Below are positions 8,138 to 15,813 of a DNA stretch of 58,833 bases, in pieces; within the stretch, counting starts at the first letter, position 1, and every line of letters begins with the position of its first letter. The stretch lies in the NCBI GenBank assembly GCA_030432655.1, contig JAUILA010000030.1:1-58833 (forward strand), written 5' to 3'. This DNA is from Bacteroidia bacterium. Lineage in GTDB: Bacteria > Bacteroidota > Bacteroidia > Cytophagales > Cyclobacteriaceae. The notes under the pieces were generated by a model, which did no database searches, was not told where the DNA came from, and saw only the letters and a list, made by a program, of their open reading frames with translations. Both the position numbers and the translations under genes were made by a program.

Positions 8138-8980
8138 ATGAAAATAAAAAACCACCGCCTGTACCGGGATGATGATTCCCCGTATCCTTACCAGCGTTCA
8201 CCCAACGGGGGAGGTACTATTGATACACGTTACCTGGTGATTCATTTCACCGCCGGAGGAAGTGCTGAACAATCTGTCACCTGGCTTTCTAATCCGCTAG
8301 CACAAGCTTCGGCACACCTGGTTATCGGGCGAGATGGAAAGATTACCCAGCTCATGCCATTCAATCAAAAAGCCTGGCACGCAGGCAGCAGCAGCTGGAA
8401 TGGCCTTACCAGCCTGAACAGTCACTCCATCGGGATCGAACTGGATAATGCGGGTCTGTTGAAAAAATCGCAGGGAAAATGGAAGTCCTGGTTTGGCCGC
8501 ACCTACCCGGATGACGAAGTGCTGGTGGCCAGGCACCGCTACCGGCTGGAAGAATCCGGATGGCATACCTATACCCCGGAACAATTGGAGGTGGCACTGG
8601 AAGTATCAGCGTTGCTGGTCCGCAAATATGACCTTCGGGATGTACTGGGTCATGACGATATTTCGCCCTTCCGGAAAGTTGATCCCGGGCCGGCATTCCC
8701 CATGTCCAGCTTCCGGTCCCGCGTTATGGGCAGGGTGGAGGACGAGCCGGATATCTATGAAACCATCACCGCGCTGAATATCCGGCAGGGCCCTGGAATT
8801 ACCTATCCATCTATTGAAAACAGCCCATTGCCGGCAAAGACACGGCTCGAAATTTTAGATACCAACCAGATATGGAAATTTGTCGATGTTCTTGACCCGG
8901 TGAACAAAGTATCCGGACTGCAGGGTTGGTTACACGGGAATTTTATACGATTGAAGGAGGAAGCACATGCCAACGGATGA
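8138..8980 (+). CDS. N-acetylmuramoyl-L-alanine amidase with SH3b domain
   Basis: This 280-residue protein is predicted to cut the bond between MurNAc and L-Ala in peptidoglycan. Residues 30-190 form an Amidase_2/PGRP domain. The zinc ligands are visible as H36 (YLVIHFTAGG), H172 (VLGHDDI) and D182 (VDPGPAFP), with the catalytic Glu at E101 (SIGIELDN). Residues about 206-275 resemble a bacterial SH3 domain (ALNIRQGPGITYPSI), which usually targets cell-wall peptides. No signal peptide is present: the N-terminus MKIKNHRLYRDDDSPYPYQR is polar, so export is unexplained and a cytoplasmic recycling role or non-classical export is possible. It is convergent with the tetR gene, leaving 26 bp between them. 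Confidence 0.93.
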   Translation: MKIKNHRLYRDDDSPYPYQRSPNGGGTIDTRYLVIHFTAGGSAEQSVTWLSNPLAQASAHLVIGRDGKITQLMPFNQKAWHAGSSSWNGLTSLNSHSIGIELDNAGLLKKSQGKWKSWFGRTYPDDEVLVARHRYRLEESGWHTYTPEQLEVALEVSALLVRKYDLRDVLGHDDISPFRKVDPGPAFPMSSFRSRVMGRVEDEPDIYETITALNIRQGPGITYPSIENSPLPAKTRLEILDTNQIWKFVDVLDPVNKVSGLQGWLHGNFIRLKEEAHANG

Positions 8981-9006
8981 CTATTAATCCGGGCCACGTC
9001 TTTTCC

Positions 9007-9612
9007 TTATTTCCCGCTGACCTCCATTCCCTTAAGGATCATGTCCAGTGCCCAGGTGAATAATTCAGCCGATTGGCGGTTGTTTAATCCACAAACGTCC
9101 TTTGCAACTACGAGAGACTCTATGCCCATCAGGAGTGTGGAAATATGGATAAGCTTTTCTTTGTCTTCCTGTTTTAGCCGGACTTGGTTTTCATCCAGGG
9201 CCTGTTCTATTGCCTTTACACGACGGGCTCCGCGGATTCTCTCCTTGCTGTTTACGGAAACCTTAAGCACGGCACTAAGGTATTGCCGGAAAAGTACTTC
9301 GTGCTGCTGGGTAAGCTTGATAAAATACTCCATGATTCCATGAAGTTTTTCCTCCAGCTCCAGTCCGGATACCGAATCTGAAATTTCACCAGGATCTTTA
9401 AAATTCACATCCAGTGACGCTTCAAGAATCAATAATTCAAGGTCAGTAAAATAGCGGTAGATAGTAGCCCTGGAGATTCCTGCTTTGGCAGCAATATTCT
9501 CCATCGACAATTCCTCCTTACTTTTCATCAACGCCTTGGCGGCCTTCAAAATCGCCGACCGCGTTTTTATCTTTTGACTAATTCGCCCCTTCTTCAGTGT
9601 TAATTGACTCAT
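9007..9612 (-). CDS. TetR/AcrR-family transcriptional repressor
   Basis: 201 residues. The N-terminal helix-turn-helix (about residues 17-65) reads AILKAAKALMKSKEELSMEN followed by IAAKAGISRATIYRYF, a textbook TetR_N domain. The rest is the helical ligand-binding and dimerisation domain. The start codon overlaps the first base of a TGAGACA inverted repeat, and a second similar repeat lies 53 bp away at the divergent cupin gene, so it probably represses both itself and the cupin gene. The effector is unknown. Confidence 0.92.
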   Translation of the reverse strand: MSQLTLKKGRISQKIKTRSAILKAAKALMKSKEELSMENIAAKAGISRATIYRYFTDLELLILEASLDVNFKDPGEISDSVSGLELEEKLHGIMEYFIKLTQQHEVLFRQYLSAVLKVSVNSKERIRGARRVKAIEQALDENQVRLKQEDKEKLIHISTLLMGIESLVVAKDVCGLNNRQSAELFTWALDMILKGMEVSGK

Positions 9613-9627
9613 GAGACAAATGTCTCA
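9612..9627. promoter_or_regulatory. Candidate TetR operator 1
   Basis: TGAGACAAATGTCTCA has perfect 7-bp arms (TGAGACA/TGTCTCA) around AA. It begins on the first base of the tetR start codon, so bound repressor would block transcription into its own gene. The arms recur in the second site at 9665. Confidence 0.75.
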
Positions 9628-9664
9628 CAAAATTTGGATTTTTCAAAACGGATATATAGTTTTA

Positions 9665-9680
9665 TGAGACAAAAATCTCA
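9665..9680. promoter_or_regulatory. Candidate TetR operator 2
   Basis: TGAGACAAAAATCTCA is a near copy of operator 1 (arms TGAGA/TCTCA, one arm position altered). Its centre is 53 bp from that of operator 1, close to five helical turns, so dimers at the two sites would lie on the same DNA face. It sits directly before the probable cupin start at 9685. Confidence 0.7.
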
Positions 9681-9684
9681 TAAA

Positions 9685-10137
9685 ATGAAACAGACCAACA
9701 AAACCAAATGGGTGATAGGACATAAAATCACCCCGTCAAACATCACAGGGGATTACGATCTCGTAAACGGGGAAACCCCTCCCGGCATGCCCGGTCCCCC
9801 GCCACACACACATTCACGTTTCTCCGAAGTATTTATCATTACCGAAGGGGAGATGCAGTTTGTTCTCAATGGGAAGCCTCAGATTGCCCGTACGGGGGAT
9901 GTTATTGATCTGCCGCCACAAACATTGCATACATTCGGTAATATCTCCGACAAGCCATGTAAATGGATAAATATTCACAGTCCGAAGGGCTTTCTTTCAT
10001 TCTTTGAGGATACTGGGGTTGATGCTGAGGAGGAGGATGCTCAAGGTAAGTCACTCGATCCTACTGTCATAGAAAAGGTTTTGAGCACTGCTCAGGAATA
10101 TGATATGAACATAGTATTGGGCGAAAAACCTGCATAA
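9685..10137 (+). CDS. Cupin-domain protein, TetR-controlled
   Basis: I prefer the ATG at 9685 (MKQTNKTKWVIGHKI), just after operator 2. The frame is open back to a TTG at 9604, but that stretch is operator DNA read as codons, and an ATG at 9664 also lies inside it. The 150-residue protein is a single-domain cupin. The first cupin motif (PPPHTHSRFSEVFIITEGEM) supplies His, His and Glu, and the second (GDVIDLPPQTLHTFGN) supplies the last His of a metal site. Small cupins of this type may be dioxygenases, isomerases or ligand-binding proteins. The substrate cannot be read from sequence. Divergent pairing with tetR and the shared operators suggest that the cupin acts on, or is induced by, the repressor's ligand. 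Confidence 0.85.
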   Translation: MKQTNKTKWVIGHKITPSNITGDYDLVNGETPPGMPGPPPHTHSRFSEVFIITEGEMQFVLNGKPQIARTGDVIDLPPQTLHTFGNISDKPCKWINIHSPKGFLSFFEDTGVDAEEEDAQGKSLDPTVIEKVLSTAQEYDMNIVLGEKPA

Positions 10138-10236
10138 ACCTGCCAAGCCTCCCTTTGGCCGCGGAGATGAATTGGTATTCCTCTAAATAAATCCGATTTC
10201 CTGCCATCTGTGTGGATAATTCATTTAATTCGTATA

Positions 10237-11439
10237 ATGAATTATCCCATGGGTCTTCGGTTTTTCATGTTGCTGCTGTTCCTGTCGCCGGGACTATGGG
10301 CGCAGATACTTAAAAAGGGTGATCCTGTCCCGGCATATACCTTTGAGCAGGGAATAAATGTAAAAAATGACTTGCTCTCATTGGATAATCTCAAGGGAAA
10401 ACCCGTTATCATCGAATTCTGGGCTACCTGGTGTGCTCCCTGTATTCCGGCCATGAAAAAAATGGAAAAGCAGCAGGAGAAATTCGGAAGCGAAGTATGG
10501 TTCCTGACTGTTTCTTCAGAGACGGAGGCGCGGCTCACTAAGTTCCTGGAAAAAAAGGGAACCACCTTGCCCGTCATCCGCGACAATGGATTTCGATCAT
10601 ATGTTCCCTACCAGTTTATACCCCATACCGTTGTCATTGACCGGGAGGGGCGTCTGGCTGCGGTCACCTCCCCCTGGCAAGTGACCAACGGTATTATTCG
10701 TGATTTGATCAGCGGGAAGGAAATTGATGTGAAATGGAAGGATGATTTCAGGACCGAAGAAGGTGATGTCCGGATGATTGCCTCTGAAGATACTGAAGAA
10801 GCGTCTTTTGAACTTACCACATACAATCCTGGTCAGGGGAGCTCAGTAGAATACCTGTATAACGATGAGGACCGTCTTCACGGATATTCATTCTCCAACA
10901 TGACATTTCCGGAGATATTCAGTAACGTATACGGACTAAGTTCGGTGCATCGAATTGTATACGGCCGGGGACTATCAGCCTCGGATTTCACCCATGATAT
11001 CAGTAATCTGTTTGGATTTACCTGCCGGGTAAGCGATGAAAATATTCCTTATCTGGAAGAGCGGGCGACCTCCTTTATTACAAGAAAGACCCGCATTGGT
11101 TCCAGGAAGACCACCAGGAAAATGGAGAATTACGTTCTTCGCCTGAACGATAATGCACCCATGAAATATTCGGACAATGAGCTGGTTAAAATAGTCAGTG
11201 AAGGTCATATTGAAATACACGGATATCCTGTAAGCACACTAATCCCCTTCCTGGAAGAATATCTCGGGGCACCGGTGGCGGATCAGACCGGTCTTACCGG
11301 CAACCTGTCAATTGTCCTTGACTGGGACGGGGACAATGAAGCCGAATTATTCAGTGCGCTGGAAGAGGCAGGGTATAGGCTGGACCGGCCGGAAGAAGCG
11401 GTGGAAACCGAGGTGGTGGAACTCTACCTGGAAAAATAA
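10237..11439 (+). CDS. TlpA-like thioredoxin fused to a DUF3738-like domain
   Basis: The start at 10237 (MNYPMGLRFFMLLLF) gives a clean signal peptide, cleaved near LWA|QIL, so the product is periplasmic and 400 residues long. Residues about 28-165 are a TlpA/ResA-type thioredoxin fold with the redox motif WCAPC (C66, C69) and the cis-Pro region 'FIPHTVVIDREGRL'. The C-terminal half ends with 'VSTLIPFLEEYLGAPVADQT', then 'GLTGNLSIVLDW', which matches the DUF3738 (TIGR03435-type) signature 'yLgrPVvDkTGLtG.yd..l.w'. This pairing is recurrent in Bacteroidota. Likely roles are disulfide reduction or delivery in the periplasm. The DUF3738 function is unknown. The gene stands about 60 bp before the Cys-rich gene. 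Confidence 0.85.
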   Translation: MNYPMGLRFFMLLLFLSPGLWAQILKKGDPVPAYTFEQGINVKNDLLSLDNLKGKPVIIEFWATWCAPCIPAMKKMEKQQEKFGSEVWFLTVSSETEARLTKFLEKKGTTLPVIRDNGFRSYVPYQFIPHTVVIDREGRLAAVTSPWQVTNGIIRDLISGKEIDVKWKDDFRTEEGDVRMIASEDTEEASFELTTYNPGQGSSVEYLYNDEDRLHGYSFSNMTFPEIFSNVYGLSSVHRIVYGRGLSASDFTHDISNLFGFTCRVSDENIPYLEERATSFITRKTRIGSRKTTRKMENYVLRLNDNAPMKYSDNELVKIVSEGHIEIHGYPVSTLIPFLEEYLGAPVADQTGLTGNLSIVLDWDGDNEAELFSALEEAGYRLDRPEEAVETEVVELYLEK

Positions 11440-11497
11440 TATTCTCCGTTTTGTGGAATAATTCAAAGTACTGCATCCTGAAATAAAAAGCAGTACT

Positions 11498-12211
11498 ATG
11501 AAAAACTTACTTACTATTTCTGTTGATCAGCCATGTTCCGAAAACTGGAACACATTTACACCTACCACGAACGGTGGCCATTGCCATCGATGTCAGAAGG
11601 AGGTTATTGATTTTACGAATATGTCCCGGGAAGATCTGGTCACCTGGTTCGCCCAGGGAAATCGCGCATGCGGCCGTTTTCGAAAAAATCAATTAAGGAC
11701 CTATCATTTGCGGTCAGCGCAAAAGAGCCGGACCGGGATACGCTGGGCATTTGCCTGCTTATTGAGCGTATTGGTAATGACCAGTACCATGGAATTGCGG
11801 GCGATGGATTTAACCAGTATTGAAATAACTGCTGAATCCTCTTCACAACTTCCTGTTCTCAAAACCGAAAAGGCAGTCCGCCAGGTTAGCGGACTCGTTA
11901 AGGATGAAAACGGTGAAACGATGCCCGGGGTGAATGTGTATCTCAAAGAATCCAACTACGGCACAGTGACCGATATTGAAGGCAGGTTTACTTTCCCAAG
12001 AGAGCTTAGTGCAGGAGATATACTCATTTTCAGTTTTATCGGTTATGAAACACTTGAATATAAAGTTTCAGAAAAACAGGACACGACCATTGAGATTGCC
12101 ATGGTCATGGTTGCCGACATAACCGGAGAAGTAATTGTTGTGGGAGGAGCGACTGCGTACCAGTCGGTGTTTGGCAGGCTCTGGAGTGGTGTCAGGAGAA
12201 TATTCAACTGA
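11498..12211 (+). CDS. Cys-rich N-terminus + membrane segment + CarboxypepD_reg-like domain
   Basis: 237 residues. The N-terminal 60 residues carry C13, C29, C32 and C58 in the pattern 'CsenW..F....GghChrCqkeViDFt.ms', a zinc-ribbon-like motif found in a set of Bacteroidota membrane proteins, so the N-terminus is probably cytoplasmic. Residues about 78-102 (WAFACLLSVLVMTSTMELRA) are a transmembrane or uncleaved signal segment. Residues about 126-205 form a carboxypeptidase-regulatory-like beta-sandwich (VSGLVKDENGETMPGVNVYL, then GTVTDIEGRF), the fold that precedes TonB-dependent plugs. There is no plug or barrel, so this is a stand-alone envelope module. It ends 4 bp before the transglutaminase gene, which makes the two a likely operon. 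Confidence 0.78.
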   Translation: MKNLLTISVDQPCSENWNTFTPTTNGGHCHRCQKEVIDFTNMSREDLVTWFAQGNRACGRFRKNQLRTYHLRSAQKSRTGIRWAFACLLSVLVMTSTMELRAMDLTSIEITAESSSQLPVLKTEKAVRQVSGLVKDENGETMPGVNVYLKESNYGTVTDIEGRFTFPRELSAGDILIFSFIGYETLEYKVSEKQDTTIEIAMVMVADITGEVIVVGGATAYQSVFGRLWSGVRRIFN

Positions 12212-12215
12212 TTTT

Positions 12216-12914
12216 ATGGGAATCCGGAAGACATCACTGGTCTTTATTCTGGCGGTATTCAGTTGCCAGGGTCTGTCTGCTCAAATAGCTGATTTTAGCA
12301 CCATCAATTTTTCAGAAGCAGACAGTGTGGCCATGTTGTTTTCCGGACATTCCCTGGATGATCCTCGTAAACTGGCCCGGGGATTAACAGAATCATTAAG
12401 TACCGAGCCTGAGAAATTCAGGGCCCTATATACCTGGGTATGCACTAATATTACCACTGATTTCACTTTATACCTGAAAAATAAACGCCGTCATAATAAA
12501 TGGAGTAAGAATCCGGAAAAGCTCGCAAAATGGTATAAAAAATTTGCTCCGGTCGTGTTCGAAAAATTGCGTCTGGAAAAGTCCACCGTTTGCACCGGGT
12601 ATTCCTACCTGTTACGCGAACTGGCGTACCATGCAGGGCTCAGGTGTGAGATGATCAACGGGTTCGGAAAATCCACCGGAGCTGATGTTGAAAACCAGGT
12701 GGTAAATCATTCCTGGAATGCAGTCCGGCTTAACGGCAAGTGGTACCTCTGTGATCCGACCTGGTCGAGCGGACACATCGACGGATCAACAGGAGAATTT
12801 ATTGCTGACTATAATGATCATTACTTTCTCCTGGCACCGGAGAAATTCAGCATCAATCATTCTCCGGAAGATGAAAAATGGACACTGTTAAATGGACTGC
12901 AGATAAAAGAATAA
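12216..12914 (+). CDS. Transglutaminase-like cysteine hydrolase, exported
   Basis: I choose the ATG at 12216 (MGIRKTSLVFILAVF), four bases after the previous stop, because it starts a signal peptide cleaved near LSA|QIA. The 232-residue product has a transglutaminase core: C126 in STVCTGYSYLLRELA, H165 in NHSWNAV and D180 in YLCDPTWSSG, the Cys-His-Asp triad in the right order. The fold includes amidases and peptidases acting on peptides with glutamine or isopeptide bonds, and the target is unknown. Basic residues in 88-108 (KNKRRHNKWSKNPEKLAKWY) lie before the catalytic Cys. The spacing suggests co-transcription with the CarboxypepD_reg-like gene. Confidence 0.85.
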   Translation: MGIRKTSLVFILAVFSCQGLSAQIADFSTINFSEADSVAMLFSGHSLDDPRKLARGLTESLSTEPEKFRALYTWVCTNITTDFTLYLKNKRRHNKWSKNPEKLAKWYKKFAPVVFEKLRLEKSTVCTGYSYLLRELAYHAGLRCEMINGFGKSTGADVENQVVNHSWNAVRLNGKWYLCDPTWSSGHIDGSTGEFIADYNDHYFLLAPEKFSINHSPEDEKWTLLNGLQIKE

Positions 12915-13084
12915 AGTCAATGAGGAATAAAGGAGCTGGATTCACCCACATCCGGTATTGAAAATCTGGTTTATTAAGTGTATGTAAACGAGATGCTTAT
13001 AAAAAACAGCACGAAGAATGGAAAAAATTGTACTAATTTGACCGATACGGATTATTATATTAGTGCTTTAATCAATCAGATCAT

Positions 13085-14020
13085 ATGCGCCGTTTAATAA
13101 TCTTATTCCTCTTCCTATTTATCAACTCTCTTTCTTCGATTGCTCAAATGGACCAGGATACGGTTTGGGTGGATGATTCCTATATTAAAGTTGAACAGAA
13201 AGATTCAGCATCCTACTTCTTTTTTATTTCAGAAAAATACGCGGAGAAGGATCTTTCCGGATACATCTATTACTATCCGTCTGGTGAAAAAAGGGCGGAT
13301 AAATTTAAATCCGATAATGGCCGATGGCGGGGATGGTTCGCTGAATTTTATAAGAATGGTCAAAAAAAATCAGATGGAGAGTATCACAAGGACGGCAGCT
13401 ATAAAGGCAAATGGAATACCTGGTCACCGCAGGGCGAGCTTACGCAAACATTTGAATACAAAAACGACTTTTCACCGTCCATTCTTTTTTTCCGTGACAG
13501 TACTGGCACCATTACAGTTCGGGACGGAAATGGACACTGTTATTTGCCGGACAAGGTGAATGACTTGCTTGCCCGGGGCAAGGTGAGGAAAGGTGAGAAG
13601 ACAGGAACATGGGAAGGAGTCAGTGAGACAGGAGATGTGATTTATAGGGAAGAATATCGCAAAGGCGAACTTAAGGAAGGCATACGGTATCACGAAGGCA
13701 GGGAGATCATGTATGAACAGATCAGTATATCCGCTTATCCTATTGCGGGGTACGAAGTTTTCTATAAGTATATCAGTCAAAATCTTGTCTATCCGCAAGA
13801 AGCTATTACTTCAGGATTCGAGGGTAAGGTATTCGTTCAGTTTTCTATAGATGAAAATGGAAATATGATCGAACCTAAAGTTGTCAAAGGAATACATTCA
13901 TCTATGGATAACGAAGCGCTTCGTATTGTGAGCAATTTCAATGGTTGGGTACCGGGATATCACCGGGGTGTTAAAGTGAAACAGCGAATGATTGTTCCAA
14001 TCGTATTTAGCCTTAATTAA
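13085..14020 (+). CDS. Exported TonB_C-domain protein with MORN/YwqK-like repeats
   Basis: 311 residues with a signal peptide (1-20, ending SSIA|QMD) and no further membrane helix, so it is probably cleaved rather than anchored like classical TonB. The middle (about residues 55-215) holds repeats of the type 'YPSGEKRADKF', 'YKNGQKKSDGEY' and 'SPQGELTQTFEY', recognisable as MORN/toxin-antidote YwqK repeats. The last 80 residues (VYPQEAITSGFEGKVFVQFS, then 'NEALRIVSNFNGW') are a TonB C-terminal domain, which contacts TonB boxes of outer-membrane receptors. A free TonB_C protein without the inner-membrane anchor would not transmit proton-motive force. It may be a periplasmic adaptor. It is separated from neighbours by 170 and 73 bp. 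Confidence 0.8.
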   Translation: MRRLIILFLFLFINSLSSIAQMDQDTVWVDDSYIKVEQKDSASYFFFISEKYAEKDLSGYIYYYPSGEKRADKFKSDNGRWRGWFAEFYKNGQKKSDGEYHKDGSYKGKWNTWSPQGELTQTFEYKNDFSPSILFFRDSTGTITVRDGNGHCYLPDKVNDLLARGKVRKGEKTGTWEGVSETGDVIYREEYRKGELKEGIRYHEGREIMYEQISISAYPIAGYEVFYKYISQNLVYPQEAITSGFEGKVFVQFSIDENGNMIEPKVVKGIHSSMDNEALRIVSNFNGWVPGYHRGVKVKQRMIVPIVFSLN

Positions 14021-14093
14021 TCAGCGCAAGGCCGGAGAAACAGATCTCAAAGTTTCAACCCGGTCATCATGAGGATTCTGTAGCTCAAAAACA

Positions 14094-14420
14094 TCACATC
14101 ATATTCCATACGTTCAGAAAAAAGAAAAGCATGGATATTATGAGCAGGAACAAAAATGTATGACGCATGCCATGTTGGGAGATTTCCCGGCCCTTGACAA
14201 AGCATATTATTGATCCTATCAATAACACGATGCTTACATATGTGGTAGCAAAACGGTCCTGAAGGTATGATGGAAAATGAGACCGGAAGATTTCCACACG
14301 CATGGAATGATCGGCGCCTGCATTCACGGCTTTAATCCAGATGACAAATACCAGGACAGGAAATATCAGGCAAAGAATTCCGGTAATCAGATAAAAGAGA
14401 CGTTTTGAGTTGTTACTCAT
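14094..14420 (-). CDS. Small three-helix membrane protein
   Basis: A 108-residue membrane protein with hydrophobic segments at about 9-32, 58-76 and 86-107. Between helices 1 and 2 lies an extramembrane loop of about 25 residues rich in His and Arg (HSMRVEIFRSHFPSYLQDRF). No family is recognised. Its start sits just beyond the hairpin terminator of the barrel gene upstream, so it may be expressed from readthrough. The function is unknown. Confidence 0.6.
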   Translation of the reverse strand: MSNNSKRLFYLITGILCLIFPVLVFVIWIKAVNAGADHSMRVEIFRSHFPSYLQDRFATTYVSIVLLIGSIICFVKGREISQHGMRHTFLFLLIISMLFFFLNVWNMM

Positions 14421-14450
14421 AAAAAGACAATCCCGCCTGAAGCGGGATTG
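14420..14450 (-). terminator. Rho-independent terminator of the barrel gene
   Basis: CAATCCCGC (14428-14436) pairs with GCGGGATTG (14442-14450) in a perfect 9-bp stem with a 5-nt loop. On the minus strand it is followed by TGTCTTTTT. It lies 17 bp after the outer-membrane barrel gene and overlaps the start region of the small membrane-protein gene. Confidence 0.85.
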
Positions 14451-14466
14451 CGGAGAATTTCAGGAT

Positions 14467-15141
14467 TTATCGTACAACTTTTCTCCATGGATAGAATACA
14501 GCGCCGAATCCGAAAGATCTGCCTTTTTCCGCTTCCACTTCCCTTCCGCTGTCCGCATAATCCGTCAGGCCAAGGACGTAAAACAGGTTGACCGCGAGAT
14601 TTTCCATTATAAAATAGGTCGCACCAAACCTCAGTCCAAGTGAAAATGAATTAAACAGGTCATTCAAGTTATCGCCGTCCGTACTTTTGGAGGAGAGGAC
14701 AAACAAAGGTTGAAGCCCGGCCATAATGATAAGATTTGTATATACCATATAGCCTATCATTATTGGTATCGCCAAAGAGGTGAAATTTATTCCATCGTCA
14801 TATTCATCAAACCTGGTTCCATGCAGCCACAACTCCAGTCCGCTTATGGCAAAGAGTTTCTCGGATAGGGCATACATCACTGAAGCCCCCAGGTAAATGG
14901 CAAACCGATTTTTAAAACCGTCGTAATCACTTGCCGATAATTTGCTTAGTAATCCGCCGAATGCAACGCCAAGCAAGGCTGTGCCCGGGCTCAGTTCAAT
15001 TTGTGGGGTAGCAAAGTCAATGGTTTGCTTTGCAAACTGAACATCATTTCGGGCATATCTGTATTTACTGGTGGCAAACTGGCTCATTGCAGGCGAAGCG
15101 ATCAGGAAGAACAATAGGAGCGGAATAGTAACTTTTTTCAT
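14467..15141 (-). CDS. Outer-membrane beta-barrel-like protein
   Basis: 224 residues with a signal peptide (1-21, cleavage near MSQ|FAT). The mature part has alternating hydrophobic strands with glycine turns (GTALLGVAFGGLLSKLSASD, and later 'SLGLRFGATYFIMENLAVNL'), and the C-terminus ends in aromatic/basic residues (VFYPWRKVVR). This is the pattern of small outer-membrane porin-like or OMP_b-brl proteins. No family-specific motif is visible. It is transcribed alone, with a clear terminator downstream. Confidence 0.7.
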   Translation of the reverse strand: MKKVTIPLLLFFLIASPAMSQFATSKYRYARNDVQFAKQTIDFATPQIELSPGTALLGVAFGGLLSKLSASDYDGFKNRFAIYLGASVMYALSEKLFAISGLELWLHGTRFDEYDDGINFTSLAIPIMIGYMVYTNLIIMAGLQPLFVLSSKSTDGDNLNDLFNSFSLGLRFGATYFIMENLAVNLFYVLGLTDYADSGREVEAEKGRSFGFGAVFYPWRKVVR

Positions 15142-15281
15142 GATTGTTGATTTGGGTGAGTTTTGCGTTTCAATAATGTCAAGAATGTACTAATAATTCT
15201 ACCCTGATGCAATCTAAATACTTAATAATCAGCCTTTAGTGCTGAAAAATGGCCAGTTGTAGCGAGTCCGGCCGGATCATA

Positions 15282-15743
15282 TCAGACATATTTTACCATC
15301 ATCTTGATTTGACCAAGGTGGTAATAATCATGCTGAATAATTCCGTGAACAAATTCGTAGTAGGTCGAGCTGGGATTTTCATATGTTTTGTCATAATCCT
15401 CTTCGTCAAATGTTTCCAGGAATTCCAGCCAATCCACCTGGGTTTGCCTGAATTCATCCAGCACGTCTGACCAGGCTTCGTCTGAAAAGTCATTTATTTC
15501 AGTGAAATAATTGTGGCCCGGCGATGGAAGATGCTCTCCCTGCACGCGCCGGAGAATGTTTTTACGCCACCCGATCATGTGCATGACAATTTCCCAGATG
15601 GTGTTGCTTTGTGGAAGAACCCGTTCAGCAGCCTGGCCGGCACTCAGGTCATTGATCGTTGACAGGATATCTACAGAAACCCAGTTCGGTCCGGCATATA
15701 ATCCGTTCATAAGACTTCTGATCCGCCTTGTTTGTTTGCTCAT
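15282..15743 (-). CDS. DinB-family protein
   Basis: 153 residues. The four-helix DinB/YfiT fold is marked by a His triad for a divalent metal: H55 in IVMHMIGWR, and H138 and H142 in IIQHDYYHLGQI. Bacteroidota encode many such proteins. Known members include mycothiol- and bacillithiol-dependent transferases and damage-inducible proteins, but the substrate of this one is unknown. It is cytoplasmic, with no signal peptide. Start chosen at the ATG at 15743. Confidence 0.9.
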   Translation of the reverse strand: MSKQTRRIRSLMNGLYAGPNWVSVDILSTINDLSAGQAAERVLPQSNTIWEIVMHMIGWRKNILRRVQGEHLPSPGHNYFTEINDFSDEAWSDVLDEFRQTQVDWLEFLETFDEEDYDKTYENPSSTYYEFVHGIIQHDYYHLGQIKMMVKYV

Positions 15744-15813
15744 TTTATTTAATCATGGTTTCAGATCAATATAAGGCTTATTTTTATTCCACATTTAATC
15801 ATATCATTCTAAC

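Noticed and set aside
9604-9684. TTG start at 9604 for the cupin gene
   Set aside because: The added 27 residues are mostly operator palindromes read as codons. The ATG at 9685 directly after operator 2 gives the normal cupin length.
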